Position numbers and translations under genes: made by a program. This document shows, piece by piece, positions 32,241 through 41,501 of a stretch of DNA of 64,000 bases (positions are counted from its first letter, which is position 1; every line of letters begins with the position of its first letter). The notes beneath the pieces are model-generated. The model did no database searches. It saw only the letters and a list, made by a program, of their open reading frames with translations, and was not told where the DNA came from. Origin of the DNA: Hymenobacter busanensis (GTDB lineage Bacteria > Bacteroidota > Bacteroidia > Cytophagales > Hymenobacteraceae); contig NZ_VTWU01000004.1 of NCBI RefSeq assembly GCF_008727865.1, positions 124,001-188,000 on the forward strand, in the 5' to 3' direction.

Positions 32241-34142
32241 TTACGGAGTGGGCTGCAGGTGCTTGTTGAGGAAGCTCAGCGTGGTTTCGTAGGCTTTCAT
32301 CTCGTTGGCGCGCTTGGCAAAGCCGTGGCCCTCGTCGGGAAACACCACGTACTCCACCGTGCCGCCCTTGTTTTTGATGGCCGCCACCATGTCGTCGGAC
32401 TCGGGTTTGATGACGCGCGGGTCGTTTTCGCCCTGAATGACGAGCAGGGGCCGCTCAATCTTATCGGCGTGGAACAGGGGCGAGGTGGCTTTCAGGCGCT
32501 CCATATCCGTGTCGGGGTTGCCGATTTCCTGGTACAGCGCCTGCCGGAAGGACTCCCAATAGGGAGGAATGCTCTGGAGGGTGCGCACCCAGTTGCTCAC
32601 CCCGAAAATATCGACGCCGGCGGCGAAGCGCTTGGGCGCGAAGGCGAGGGCCGCCAGCGTCATGTAGCCGCCGTAGGAGCCGCCCATGATGGCCACCCGC
32701 GAGGTATCGACGTAGCCGAGGGAGGCGAGGTATTTCTTGGCGGCGAGGCAGTCCCAGAGCGGTTCGCGGCCGTGCTTCTGGTCGTCGGCGGCGTAGAAGG
32801 TTTTGCCGTAGCCGGAGGAGCCGCGGTTGTTCACGCGCAGCACCACGTAGCCGTTGTTGGCCAAATACTGGCACAGGCCCGAGTAGTTGGGCGTCGATTG
32901 GCCGCCGGGGCCGCCGTGCACTTCCACCACGGCCGGCAGCTTTTCGCCGCCGGCTTTGGCGCCGTGCGGGGCGTAGAGCAGGGCCGGAATGCCCATGCCG
33001 TCGAACGACTGGTAGCGGATGGTGCGCGTCTCCACCAGGTCGAAGGAGTTGATGGCCGGGTTCAGGCAGCTGGTGAGCTTGGTGGCATTCTTGGTATTGA
33101 AGTCGTAGACGTAGAGGTCGGAGGGCGTCCGGTCGCCGTTGACGAAGTAGGCCAGGCGGCGGTCGGAGGGGGAGAAGGTGAGGCCGGTAATCACGCCGGC
33201 GGGCGGCGTGGGCATGATCAGGGGCTTGTTGTTGGCCGCGTCGTAGAGGCGGATGCTGGTGCGTCCGTCTTCGTTGATGCCCGTGACGCGGTACTTGCCG
33301 GCGCGGGAGAAGTAGGTGTACACAATGTCCCAGTTGGCCTTTTCCACGGTTTCGCGCTTGCCGGTGGTCAGGTCGTAGCGCACCACGTAGGCGAATTCCG
33401 AGCCGTCGTCGGTGGTGGCGTAGAGGTAGCGCGTCTTGGGGTCGAAGTCCATTGGCGTGTTGGCCATGCTGCCCTTGTGCGCGCTCAGCGGCGTGGTTTC
33501 CTTGGTGTCGGTGCGGTACAGCAGCACTTCAGAATCGAGGGTGGTGTTCGACTTCTGCAGCGCCACGTACTTATCGTCGCTCGACACCACCACGGGGTCG
33601 AGGCCCTGGGTGTTTTGGTAGAGCAAGGTGCGCTGCAGGGAAGGCACGTCGTAGCGGTAGAGGTCCATGAATTTGGGGTCCCGCTCGTTGGTCAGCACGT
33701 AAAAGGCCTTCCCGTCGCGGCGCCAGCCGCCGTACTCGGCGCGCAGCTTGTCGCCGGGCGTCAGGTCGCGCTCCTGTCCGTTGGCTTCGCGCACGTAGAG
33801 GTGAAAGTTCTCGTTGCCGCCCTGGTCGTGCGAATACACCAGGCGGCCATCGGGCAGCCAGGCGGCGGGGTAAATGCTTTCCTTGGTGGACGACGTAACG
33901 GGCGTAAACGGCCCGCCTTTCACCGGCACGGTATAGAGGTTGAACACTCCGGTCTGATTCGAGCTAAACAGAATCTGCTGCTCATCGGGCGAAAACGTGC
34001 GTCCGTTGAGCTTGGTGGTGTTCAGGAACTGCTCGACGGTGTAGCGCTTGATAACCGGCGGCGCCACCGATTTGGGCACTTGGGCGGCGGCCGGGGTCAG
34101 CAGGACCAGCCAGGTGAGGCAGGGGAGAAGCAAGTGTTTCAT
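32241..34142 (-). CDS. S9 family peptidase (prolyl oligopeptidase/acylaminoacyl type)
   Basis: This is a 633-residue exported serine peptidase. The signal peptide KHLLLPCLTWLVLLTPAAAQ is followed by a beta-propeller of WD/PD40-like repeats (TFSPDEQQILFSSNQTGVFN, then PVKGGPFTPVTSSTKESIYP) to about residue 370. The alpha/beta hydrolase domain has the nucleophile in IMGGSYGGYMTLAALAF, the acid in IQGENDPRVIKPESDDM and the base His in DEGHGFAKRANE. HGGPGGQSTPNYSG is the oxyanion region. It probably trims peptides in the periplasm. It is followed by the repeat element at 32114. Confidence 0.94.
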   Translation of the reverse strand: MKHLLLPCLTWLVLLTPAAAQVPKSVAPPVIKRYTVEQFLNTTKLNGRTFSPDEQQILFSSNQTGVFNLYTVPVKGGPFTPVTSSTKESIYPAAWLPDGRLVYSHDQGGNENFHLYVREANGQERDLTPGDKLRAEYGGWRRDGKAFYVLTNERDPKFMDLYRYDVPSLQRTLLYQNTQGLDPVVVSSDDKYVALQKSNTTLDSEVLLYRTDTKETTPLSAHKGSMANTPMDFDPKTRYLYATTDDGSEFAYVVRYDLTTGKRETVEKANWDIVYTYFSRAGKYRVTGINEDGRTSIRLYDAANNKPLIMPTPPAGVITGLTFSPSDRRLAYFVNGDRTPSDLYVYDFNTKNATKLTSCLNPAINSFDLVETRTIRYQSFDGMGIPALLYAPHGAKAGGEKLPAVVEVHGGPGGQSTPNYSGLCQYLANNGYVVLRVNNRGSSGYGKTFYAADDQKHGREPLWDCLAAKKYLASLGYVDTSRVAIMGGSYGGYMTLAALAFAPKRFAAGVDIFGVSNWVRTLQSIPPYWESFRQALYQEIGNPDTDMERLKATSPLFHADKIERPLLVIQGENDPRVIKPESDDMVAAIKNKGGTVEYVVFPDEGHGFAKRANEMKAYETTLSFLNKHLQPTP

Positions 34143-34438
34143 AGGGGCAAACGGTTGTGGGAGGGAAGAGAAGCAGTAGCGGCAGGTATTGCTGCGACGA
34201 AGGCTGCAACTTTCTTAAAGTCAGTGAGGAATGGCGAGAGTTGCACCAGCAGCAAGCATACGGTGAACTATATGCTGGCCAGAATAAATATAGTAATTAC
34301 TTGCTATAATTATAGTAGAGGGTAGAGGGCTTGCAAAAGCAGCGGCTGCGCGGAGGCAGGCCGCATAACCTGCCCAATTCTGCGTTTCTTTGTGGGAGCC
34401 GGCAGCGTGTCCGGCGTCATCCTTGCCTCTTATCCTGC

Positions 34439-35131
34439 ATGAAGAACCCGCTTCAACTGGCCATCAACGCCATTTTGCTGCTTGCCGTAGCCGTCCTGTT
34501 TTACCTGCACTTCGCCCAGAAACCGGCGGCTCCCGCTGCCCAGCCCGCCGCCACCGTGGCCGCCACCGACGACGAGCCCGCCGATACCACCGAAACCGCC
34601 GTGGCCACTCCCGCCATCGTCACGGCCGATTCGGGCAAGGCCCTGCCGGTGCTGCCGGCCGGCAACATCCGCAAAGTGGCTTTCGTGGAGTCGGCCAAGC
34701 TGCTGGAAGGCTACCGCGCCATGCAGAGTGCCCGCAAAGAGTATGAGCGCAAGGCCGCCCAGTGGCAAAAGCAGCACGAAACCAACGTGCGCAGCTTCCA
34801 GGCCGCCGTGCAGAACTACCAGAAAACCGCCGCCAGCCTCACCGAAGAGCAGCGCGCCGCCACCGAGCAGCGCCTGCAGCAGCAGGAGCAGCAGGTAGCC
34901 CAGCAGCAGCAGGGCCTGCAGCAGCAAGCCCAGCAGGAAGAAGCCCGCATGACCGACGTGGTGCTGACCCGCGTGAACAAGCTGCTGGAAACCTACGGCA
35001 AGGAAAACGGCTACGACCTGATTCTGATTGCCGGCAGCGGCACCATTGCCTACGGCCGCAAGGGCCTCGACATTACCGCCCCCGTGCTCCAGCGCCTGAA
35101 CGCGGAATACGCCGCCCGCGGAAAGAAATAA
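34439..35131 (+). CDS. OmpH/Skp-like periplasmic chaperone
   Basis: This is a 230-residue protein with an N-terminal membrane anchor or signal (LAINAILLLAVAVLFYLHF) and a Pro/Ala/Thr-rich linker. The OmpH domain runs from KVAFVESAKLLEGYRAMQSA through a long charged coiled coil very rich in Gln (LQQQEQQVAQQQQGLQQQAQ) to NGYDLILIAGSGTIAYGRKG and DITAPVLQRLN. Skp/OmpH proteins escort unfolded outer-membrane proteins. The upstream 296-bp gap holds a near-match promoter box TTTCTTTG at 34385-34392 and AT-rich DNA. A terminator follows, so it is monocistronic. Confidence 0.88.
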   Translation: MKNPLQLAINAILLLAVAVLFYLHFAQKPAAPAAQPAATVAATDDEPADTTETAVATPAIVTADSGKALPVLPAGNIRKVAFVESAKLLEGYRAMQSARKEYERKAAQWQKQHETNVRSFQAAVQNYQKTAASLTEEQRAATEQRLQQQEQQVAQQQQGLQQQAQQEEARMTDVVLTRVNKLLETYGKENGYDLILIAGSGTIAYGRKGLDITAPVLQRLNAEYAARGKK

Positions 35132-35155
35132 GTGCGCCAACCCGGCGTTATAAGT

Positions 35156-35191
35156 GCCCCGTCGACCCACAAGCCGGCGGGGCTCTTTTTT
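35156..35191 (+). terminator. Terminator after the OmpH-like gene
   Basis: The stem GCCCCGTCG (35156-35164) pairs with CGGCGGGGC (35175-35183) with one G-U pair, and is followed by a T-run ending at 35191. Confidence 0.75.
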
Positions 35192-35317
35192 CGCCACTTG
35201 CAACCACCCGCGTAGCCCTCCGCCTCTTCGCCCATGAGGGCGCCGTGCTAGCATCATCGTGCGGTTGCGGCCGGCCGGGGCAGCCACTAGCTTTGTTTCG
35301 TTATTTTCTCTGATAAT

Positions 35318-37750
35318 ATGATTCTACATTTCCGCTCGGCCATCGGCTTGGGCGTTCTGGGTTGCCTGCTCACGCCGGCCGTGCACGCGCAACAAGCGGC
35401 CAAAGCCTCCGTGGGGCGCGTCACGTTCAGCGGGTACGTGCGCGACGCCGCCACCGGCGAAAACCTCATTGGCGTGGCCGTGGTGCACCCCAGCTCGGGC
35501 CAGGGCACCGCCACCAACACCTACGGCTTCTACTCGCTCACGCTGCCCGCCTCCGGCGACACTACCCGGCTGCTGGCGTCGTACCTGGGCTACCAGCGCC
35601 AGGTAGTGCCCGTGCGCCTCGACAAAAGCCAGGCGCTGAACTTCCGGCTGCAATCGGCCACCAGTGAGCTGCAATCGGTGGAGATTGTGGGCACCCAGCA
35701 GGAAAAGCTGGCCGAAAGCACCCGCATGGGCACCATGAACATCCCGCTCAACCAAATCAAGGCCGTGCCGGCGCTGTTTGGCGAGCGGGACGTGCTGAAG
35801 GTGATGCAGCTGCTGCCGGGCGTGCAGGCCGGCGGCGAAGGCCAGACCGGCCTCTACGTGCGCGGCGGCTCCCCCGACCAGAACCTGATTCTGCTCGACG
35901 GTACGCCGGTGTACAACGCCTCGCACCTGTTCGGCTTCTTCTCCGTCTTCAACGCCGACGCGCTCAACAACGTGGAGCTGGTGAAAGGCGGTTTCCCGGC
36001 CCGCTACGGCGGGCGGCTCTCCTCGGTGCTCGATATTTCGATGAAGGAGGGCAACATGCAGAAATTTCACGGCGAAGGCGGCGTGGGCCTAATTGCCTCG
36101 CGCCTCACGCTGGAAGGCCCCATCAAGAAAGACACGGCCTCGTTCATCATTTCGGCCCGCCGCACCTACATCGACCTGCTGGCCCGGCCGCTCATCAACC
36201 TGGCCATGGCCGCCGAGGGAATTCCCTACAACGAGCGGCCCACGGTGGGCTACTTTTTCCACGACGTCAACGCCAAGGTGAACTGGAAGCTGAGCCAGCG
36301 CGACCGGCTCTACCTGAGCGCCTACACCGGCCGCGACAAGTTCTACGCCCGCTACAAAAGCCCCGTGGAAGACGGCCAGTACAACCAGGAGAAAGACGGC
36401 CTGGGCTGGGGCAACATCACCTCGGCACTGCGCTGGAACCACGTGGTGAACGACCGACTCTTTGCCAACACCCACCTCACGTTCAGCCGCTACCAGTTCG
36501 ACGTGGGCATCGAGCAAACCAACCGCTTCCGGCGCAACCCCGGCGAGCCGCTCCAAACCGAGAAGTTTGCCCTGCTCTACGCTTCCAACATCCGCGACTG
36601 GACGCTCAAAACCGATTTCGACTACCTGCCGTTGCCCAACCACTACGTGCGCTTCGGCGGCCAGTACATTTTCCACCAGTTCCGGCCGGGGGCCATGCAG
36701 ATCAAGAGCTCCGACCCCGATGCCAACCTCGACCAGTTCAACAAAGAAAGCCGCACGCTGGGCCACGAGGTGGGCGTGTACGCCGAAGACGACTACAAAG
36801 TAACCGAGCGGCTGAAGGTCAACGCCGGCTTGCGCGTCAACGGCTTTGCCGTCGATGGCAAGCTGTTTCCCTCCGTCGAGCCGCGCCTGGCTGCCCGTTT
36901 CCTGCTCACCGAAGACTGGGCGCTGAAAGGCTCCTACGCCCGCACCTCGCAGTTCATTCACCTGCTCACCAACAGCGGCATTGGCCTGCCCACCGACCTG
37001 TGGGTACCGGCCACGGCCAAGGTGAAACCCCAGAAAGCCCAGCAGGTGGCCCTGGGCGCGGCCCGCAACCTGCGCTTCAAAGACGAAGACTACGAGCTGA
37101 GCCTGGAAGCCTACTACAAGCCCATGCAGCGCCTGATTGAGTACCGCGAGGGCGCCAACTTCCTGGGCACGACCGACAACAACTGGCAGGACAAGGTGAC
37201 CAGCGGCAAGGGCTGGGCCTACGGCGCCGAGGTGTTTGTGCAGAAGAAAACCGGCCGCACCACCGGCTGGGTAGGATACACCCTCTCGTGGAGCAAGCGG
37301 CAGTTTGAGGAATTGAACCAGGGCCGCGTGTACCCCTACAAGTACGACCGCCGCCACGACGCCAAAGTGGTCATCATCCACGATTTCAACGACCACCTGC
37401 GCCTCTCGGGCACGTGGGTGTACGGCACCGGCAACGCCGTGACGCTTTCGCGCGGCCGCTACGTGCTGGGCGACTACCAGCAATACGACGACTATGGCCC
37501 GCGCAACTCCTACCGCATGCGCGCCTACCACCGCATGGACCTCGACCTGAGTTACACCAAGAAGAAAAAGTGGGGCGAGATGATCAACAGCGTGAGCCTA
37601 TACAACGCCTACAGCCGCGCCAACCCGTACTTCCTCTACTTCCAGCAAGGCTACACCGACATGAACGGCAACGTGGAGAAAAAATCGACCTACAAGCAGA
37701 TCAGCCTGTTTCCCATCATTCCCTCGTTTAGCAAAAGCTTCCGGTTCTAA
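35318..37750 (+). CDS. TonB-dependent receptor with carboxypeptidase-regulatory-like domain
   Basis: This is an 810-residue outer-membrane receptor. The signal peptide is FRSAIGLGVLGCLLTPAVHA. An N-terminal CarboxypepD_reg-like domain follows (TFSGYVRDAATGENLIGVAV). The plug has DVLKVMQLLPGVQAGGEGQT, then GLYVRGGSPDQNLILLDGTP and VELVKGGFPARYGGRLSSVL. A barrel of about 22 strands ends at SLFPIIPSFSKSFRF, with a C-terminal Phe suited to Bam insertion. It is co-directional with the DUF4249 gene, 12 bp downstream. Such pairs are common in Bacteroidota, but the ligand is not known. Confidence 0.94.
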   Translation: MILHFRSAIGLGVLGCLLTPAVHAQQAAKASVGRVTFSGYVRDAATGENLIGVAVVHPSSGQGTATNTYGFYSLTLPASGDTTRLLASYLGYQRQVVPVRLDKSQALNFRLQSATSELQSVEIVGTQQEKLAESTRMGTMNIPLNQIKAVPALFGERDVLKVMQLLPGVQAGGEGQTGLYVRGGSPDQNLILLDGTPVYNASHLFGFFSVFNADALNNVELVKGGFPARYGGRLSSVLDISMKEGNMQKFHGEGGVGLIASRLTLEGPIKKDTASFIISARRTYIDLLARPLINLAMAAEGIPYNERPTVGYFFHDVNAKVNWKLSQRDRLYLSAYTGRDKFYARYKSPVEDGQYNQEKDGLGWGNITSALRWNHVVNDRLFANTHLTFSRYQFDVGIEQTNRFRRNPGEPLQTEKFALLYASNIRDWTLKTDFDYLPLPNHYVRFGGQYIFHQFRPGAMQIKSSDPDANLDQFNKESRTLGHEVGVYAEDDYKVTERLKVNAGLRVNGFAVDGKLFPSVEPRLAARFLLTEDWALKGSYARTSQFIHLLTNSGIGLPTDLWVPATAKVKPQKAQQVALGAARNLRFKDEDYELSLEAYYKPMQRLIEYREGANFLGTTDNNWQDKVTSGKGWAYGAEVFVQKKTGRTTGWVGYTLSWSKRQFEELNQGRVYPYKYDRRHDAKVVIIHDFNDHLRLSGTWVYGTGNAVTLSRGRYVLGDYQQYDDYGPRNSYRMRAYHRMDLDLSYTKKKKWGEMINSVSLYNAYSRANPYFLYFQQGYTDMNGNVEKKSTYKQISLFPIIPSFSKSFRF

Positions 37751-37762
37751 CCTCGTTCGATT

Positions 37763-38797
37763 ATGCTGAAGTCTCTGAAGTTCTTGGCCGGAACGCCCCC
37801 CACCTTCCGCCCACGCCGCGCCCTCGGCCTGCTGGTTGGGACGGCCGCCGCGGCCCTGCTGAGCGCCTGCGAAACCGATATTGAGGTGCCCGAGCCCGAG
37901 CACGAGCCCCGCGTGGCCGTGGCCTACGTGCTCGACGCCAACCCCGCTTCTGACAAACGGTTGCGTGAGCTGTTCGACGACCGCGTGCCCTTCGTGAGCG
38001 TGAGCCAGCGCCTGTTCGACTCGCGCCAGCTGGAAGGCAGCACCAATGCCACCATCGAAGTGCGCGACGGCGCGGGCGCGGTAGTGGAGCGCTACAAGCC
38101 GCGCACGGGGCAGCCCGGCCAAGGCGGCTGGGGAGGCGGTTTCAACAGCACCGGCCGCTACGAACCGCTGCTGGGCTACACGTTTCGGCCCGGCAGCAGC
38201 TACACCCTGCGCGTGAGTGCGCTCAACGCCCCCACCGCCGAAAGCCGCGTGACGCTGCCCGCCACGGTAGCTATTGCCGAAGCCAGCCTCACGCCCCTGC
38301 GCAGCACCGACCCCTACAACCAGCTGGCCCGCCTCTCGGTGTCGTTCGACGACCCCAGCGGCGCCGGCAACTACTACCTGGTGTATGCTCTGTTGCGCGA
38401 CGCCAACGACAACATCGTGGGCGCGGCCTTCGTCGACGACGAAACCGACGGGGCCGTGAACGTGTCGCGCTTCCGCCTCTCGCAGCCCGGCAGCTACAGC
38501 ACCGAGCCGTTTTCGGACAGCGGCTTTGACGGCCGCCGCCTGACGCTCACCAACAACGTGCGCTACTACGTGAACAACGGCGGCACTTTCCCCGGCGGAC
38601 CCGGCGCCACCAAGTACCTGGACATCGTCGTCTCGCACATCACCCGCGACTTGTACTTGTTCTACAACAGCCGCCGCGTGTACCAGGACAACGATGGCAA
38701 CCCCTTTGCCGAGCCCACCCCGCTTTACAGCAACATCGAGCCCGGCTTTGGCATCTTCGGCGGCGCCACCGATGCCGTGTACCGCATCACGCTGTAA
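37763..38797 (+). CDS. DUF4249 family lipoprotein, receptor partner
   Basis: This is a 344-residue predicted lipoprotein. After a longer-than-usual N-terminus the hydrophobic stretch ALGLLVGTAAAALLSAC ends in a lipobox (LSAC). The mature start ETDIEVPEPEHEPRVAVAYV and the following Ig-like strands (NATIEVRDGAGAVVERYKP) fit DUF4249. The C-terminal half (NNVRYYVNNGGTFPGGPGAT, then YLDIVVSHITRDLYLFYNS) is the conserved family core. It is probably the surface lipoprotein that works with the adjacent TonB receptor. A first start at LKSLKFLAG is used because no better ATG exists near the signal. A terminator follows. Confidence 0.88.
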   Translation: MLKSLKFLAGTPPTFRPRRALGLLVGTAAAALLSACETDIEVPEPEHEPRVAVAYVLDANPASDKRLRELFDDRVPFVSVSQRLFDSRQLEGSTNATIEVRDGAGAVVERYKPRTGQPGQGGWGGGFNSTGRYEPLLGYTFRPGSSYTLRVSALNAPTAESRVTLPATVAIAEASLTPLRSTDPYNQLARLSVSFDDPSGAGNYYLVYALLRDANDNIVGAAFVDDETDGAVNVSRFRLSQPGSYSTEPFSDSGFDGRRLTLTNNVRYYVNNGGTFPGGPGATKYLDIVVSHITRDLYLFYNSRRVYQDNDGNPFAEPTPLYSNIEPGFGIFGGATDAVYRITL

Positions 38798-38827
38798 GGA
38801 CCGAAAGCACATGCAAAAAAGCAAAAG

Positions 38828-38858
38828 CCGTCCTGTTGAGCCACGCTCGGCAGGACGG
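38828..38858 (+). terminator. Terminator after the receptor operon
   Basis: The stem CCGTCCTG (38828-38835) / CAGGACGG (38851-38858) has a 15-nt loop and is flanked by AAAA and TTTG. Confidence 0.75.
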
Positions 38859-38992
38859 TTTGTGCTTACTGGCGCTCGGCGGAGCCATGTGTGGATGCCC
38901 AAAGCTTCTCGGGTGGTTAAACCTGCGTTGAAGCTCGGCGTCTAATCACCTGCTAATGAACCCAACCGGCGCGCTGCGGTGCGCCTTCTGCT

Positions 38993-39226
38993 ATGCAAAA
39001 CGCTCTGAAAACCCTGGTATTTCTGGCTGGTACCGCTGCCGCTACGCTCTTTACGGGTTGTGCCGGTGGCTACGCAACGGTGGGGCCCCCGCCGGTGGTG
39101 GTACGTCCGGCCCCGGTAGTGGTAGTGCCGGCCCGGCCACACTACCGCGCCTACCGGCCCTACTACGGCCCCCGCTACTACCGGCCGGCGCCGCGCCGCC
39201 ACGGCCGCGTGATAGTGGTGCACTAA
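38993..39226 (+). CDS. Small Pro/Tyr/Arg-rich lipoprotein
   Basis: This is a 77-residue predicted lipoprotein. The signal NALKTLVFLAGTAAATLFTG ends in the lipobox FTGC. The mature part is low complexity: GGYATVGPPPVVVRPAPVVV, then RPHYRAYRPYYGPRYYRPAP and a basic end RRHGRVIVVH. Proteins of this composition are frequent in Bacteroidota and have no assigned function. It is a single gene with its own terminator. Confidence 0.7.
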   Translation: MQNALKTLVFLAGTAAATLFTGCAGGYATVGPPPVVVRPAPVVVVPARPHYRAYRPYYGPRYYRPAPRRHGRVIVVH

Positions 39227-39242
39227 ACACAGCCGGCAATCA

Positions 39243-39274
39243 AAAGGCCCGCCTGCGCAAGCAAGCGGGCCTTT
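39243..39274. terminator. Bidirectional terminator
   Basis: A perfect 10-bp stem AAAGGCCCGC / GCGGGCCTTT has a 12-nt loop, between convergent genes at 38993 and 39295. Confidence 0.8.
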
Positions 39275-39294
39275 CGATTATCGAACAGCGCTGA

Positions 39295-40638
39295 TTACTG
39301 CTTCACCACGCGCCGTACCAAGGTACCGTCGGCGGTGTGCAGGCGCACGGTGTAGAGGCCATTGGTCAAACCAGCCAGGTTCAGCTCCTGCCGAATGGTG
39401 CCTTGCTGAGGCCGCAGCGCCAGCGTGGCCACCACTTGGCCCACGGTGTTCAGCACTTCGGCCGGCACCGGGCCTTGCTCACGCAACCCGGCTACTACCA
39501 GGGTAGTGGCATTGCGGGCCGGGTTGGGGTAGAGCGACGCCTCCGCGAGCAGCGCGGCCGGGCGGGCGCCCAGTGTTACGAAGTTGCTATAAGTGGTAAC
39601 CGACGACTTTTCGTATCGCCGCGACTGGGAGTTGTAGTTCTGTTGCAACGACCGCCGCACTTGGTTGGTGGCGGTGTAAGCCAGGGTGGCGCTGTTGCCG
39701 TGGTCGATAAACCAAGCGTTGTTGGCCCAGCCCTCGCCCTGGTGGAGAATTTCGTTGCCGTAGTTGTCGTAGGTGTAGGTGTGGCGGTCTTCGTTCACCC
39801 AGGTATTCGGGGCCGTCAGCTCTTGCAAAACGGATGCGTAGCTGCCGTTGGGCTGGTAGGAAAGCGTTGTGCGGGTATCAAAACCCCACGTATTGGAAGA
39901 GGGAATCCATTCCTGATCTTCGTAATACGACGGCAACAGCGTTGCCCAATTATACCACGTGATGTTGCGGGTGCGGAACTCATTCACGTAGGCGCCGTTG
40001 GTCCATTCCTGGCCCACCACCTCCGTCCAGCGGTTGTTGGCATCTACGGTGTAAAGCTGCCGTTCCTCCGGCTGCCAGGTGTTGGTGCCAATATTTAACG
40101 ACTCGAACACCTGACTGATAAGCGTGCCGGCGGTGTTGTAGGTGTTGGTGGTGCGGTAGCTTTCCTGGGTTACCCACGCGTTGTTCAGCCATTGCTGGTC
40201 GGTGTAGAGGGTTTCCCTCCCGTGCGAATCGTAGGCGTACAACTCTCGCGTGTTGTTGCGAAAGGCCGAACCCGCCCAATCTTGGTATATGAATTCGCTC
40301 AGCAGGCCCTGTCCGTCGTAGTTCATGATGTATTTACCGTACAGAGCGTTGGTGGCCGAGTCGGCAAATACCATTTGGGTAGGCTTGCCCTGCGGGTTGT
40401 AGGTATAGGTAGTAGTGCTGCCGCCGTACCAGCGCGTGCCGTCCCAACTGTGGTTCACGCTCCGCCCCGGCACTATCACCGTGGTAGCCACGTGGCGGCT
40501 CGCCTCGGCACGAGCCGTATGCGCAATGTGGCCCGCCCACGGACGCGCAATCTTGGCGTGCTGGGCGTGCGCGGAAAACGAAATGAGTGCCAGTGCCGCA
40601 GCAAAGGCCTTGGTTGTGGAGGGTAGTACGTGTTTCAT
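39295..40638 (-). CDS. Secreted repeat protein with T9SS sorting tail
   Basis: This is a 447-residue exported protein. The signal peptide is KAFAAALALISFSAHA. The mature part carries irregular repeats with the pattern Y-x-Y-[ND]-x-x-G followed by W-x-x-N-x-W (TYTYNPQGKPTQM, QEWTNGAYVNEF, GEGWANNAWFID). This resembles YD/RHS-like sugar-binding repeats seen in surface proteins. The C-terminus is a type A sorting domain (EASLYPNPARNATTLVVAG, then LTNGLYTVRLHTADGTLVRR), so it should cross the outer membrane by the type IX system. No T9SS machinery is in the window. A surface-binding role is inferred. Confidence 0.85.
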   Translation of the reverse strand: MKHVLPSTTKAFAAALALISFSAHAQHAKIARPWAGHIAHTARAEASRHVATTVIVPGRSVNHSWDGTRWYGGSTTTYTYNPQGKPTQMVFADSATNALYGKYIMNYDGQGLLSEFIYQDWAGSAFRNNTRELYAYDSHGRETLYTDQQWLNNAWVTQESYRTTNTYNTAGTLISQVFESLNIGTNTWQPEERQLYTVDANNRWTEVVGQEWTNGAYVNEFRTRNITWYNWATLLPSYYEDQEWIPSSNTWGFDTRTTLSYQPNGSYASVLQELTAPNTWVNEDRHTYTYDNYGNEILHQGEGWANNAWFIDHGNSATLAYTATNQVRRSLQQNYNSQSRRYEKSSVTTYSNFVTLGARPAALLAEASLYPNPARNATTLVVAGLREQGPVPAEVLNTVGQVVATLALRPQQGTIRQELNLAGLTNGLYTVRLHTADGTLVRRVVKQ

Positions 40639-40762
40639 GAGCTTATCTTAAGGAAGCGACTAAAATAATATTAATTGTTTATTAGTTTGTATAATTCTGT
40701 TATTTCGAAATAAGGACGCGCAAATTTGGTACAAACCGCTTTGATACAACTTCCTATAAAGG

Positions 40763-40800
40763 CACCGGGCCGCCGTAGCAGATGCTACGGCGGCCCGGTG
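40763..40800 (-). terminator. Strong hairpin between two minus-strand genes
   Basis: Near-complete 18-bp arms CACCGGGCCGCCGTAGCA / TGCTACGGCGGCCCGGTG are separated by 2 bases. It lies just downstream of the gene at 40817 on its strand, followed there by CTTTATAGG, so it likely ends that transcript. Confidence 0.7.
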
Positions 40801-40816
40801 GCTCGATGTACGTGGG

Positions 40817-41425
40817 TTAGAACGTAAACCGTAAGCTCAGTGCCGCGTCGTTGTACAGGCCGGAGCCCCCGTCGAAAATGTCGAAGTACGGTTTGTAGTC
40901 GATGCCAACAACCAGCGGCAGGTCGTCGATTTTGTATTCCAGCCCGAGTACCAAATCGGCGCCGACTACGGGGTAAAGCTTGTCTTCGGCGTAGTACTGC
41001 ACGTAGTAGTACTCCTTTTTGTGGCCTTTCCAGCGGTAGGGCACGCCGTAGTAATAGTACCGGCGGTAGGCACCCACGTGGGCGCCACCACCAAAGTAAA
41101 ACTGCAGGTGCTTGAACTCGGGCAGCACGGCGTAGTGCTTCTCAAACAGCAGCGTGAAGCGGGCTCCTTTGGCTTGGTATTCCGTGGTCAGCAGGCCTTC
41201 GATGGCAACGTTGTTGCCGCCCGTGAAGTGTTTAACCGTCAGTCCCGAAGCGTAGCCGCCGCCCCGCAGGCCGATGCCGGTGCTGTAGCCCGCACCACCG
41301 CCTCCGCCCGACGACTTGCCCGAACTCTTGGAAGAGGTTTTGCTGGTTTTCTTGGTTTGGGCAGCGGCCGGCGCGGCAACTGCTAACGCGGCCAGTACAA
41401 GCAATGCGGGTGCGTATTTTTTCAT
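40817..41425 (-). CDS. Predicted outer-membrane beta-barrel protein
   Basis: This is a 202-residue exported protein. The signal peptide is KYAPALLVLAALAVAAPAAA. A Lys/Ser/Thr linker and a Gly run (KTSSKSSGKSSGGGGGAGYS) precede eight or so amphipathic strands (GIGLRGGGYASGLTVKHF, RFTLLFEKHYAVLPEF, LQFYFGGGAHVGAYRRYYYY, VVGADLVLGLEYKIDDL). It ends NDAALSLRFTF, with terminal Phe as in Bam substrates. It resembles small porin-like OmpA/OmpW-sized barrels, but no family is claimed. It has its own promoter box at 41478 on the minus strand. Confidence 0.8.
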   Translation of the reverse strand: MKKYAPALLVLAALAVAAPAAAQTKKTSKTSSKSSGKSSGGGGGAGYSTGIGLRGGGYASGLTVKHFTGGNNVAIEGLLTTEYQAKGARFTLLFEKHYAVLPEFKHLQFYFGGGAHVGAYRRYYYYGVPYRWKGHKKEYYYVQYYAEDKLYPVVGADLVLGLEYKIDDLPLVVGIDYKPYFDIFDGGSGLYNDAALSLRFTF

Positions 41426-41477
41426 GAAAAAAGTCAAATAAATGCCCGTTGCAAGGGTATAATACTTGCAATACAGG

Positions 41478-41485
41478 CAAATATA
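41478..41485 (-). promoter_or_regulatory. -7 promoter box of the barrel gene
   Basis: Read on the minus strand this is TATATTTG, an exact TAnnTTTG match 52 bp upstream of the start at 41425 and just after the stop of the upstream gene. Confidence 0.55.
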
Positions 41486-41501
41486 CGATGAGCAGTACAA
41501 T

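Noticed and set aside
32259-34325. Long open frame opposite the S9 peptidase
   Set aside because: It is a GC-driven shadow of a clear peptidase; composition is Val/Gly/His-rich with no domain, and the other strand has a signal peptide and complete catalytic triad.
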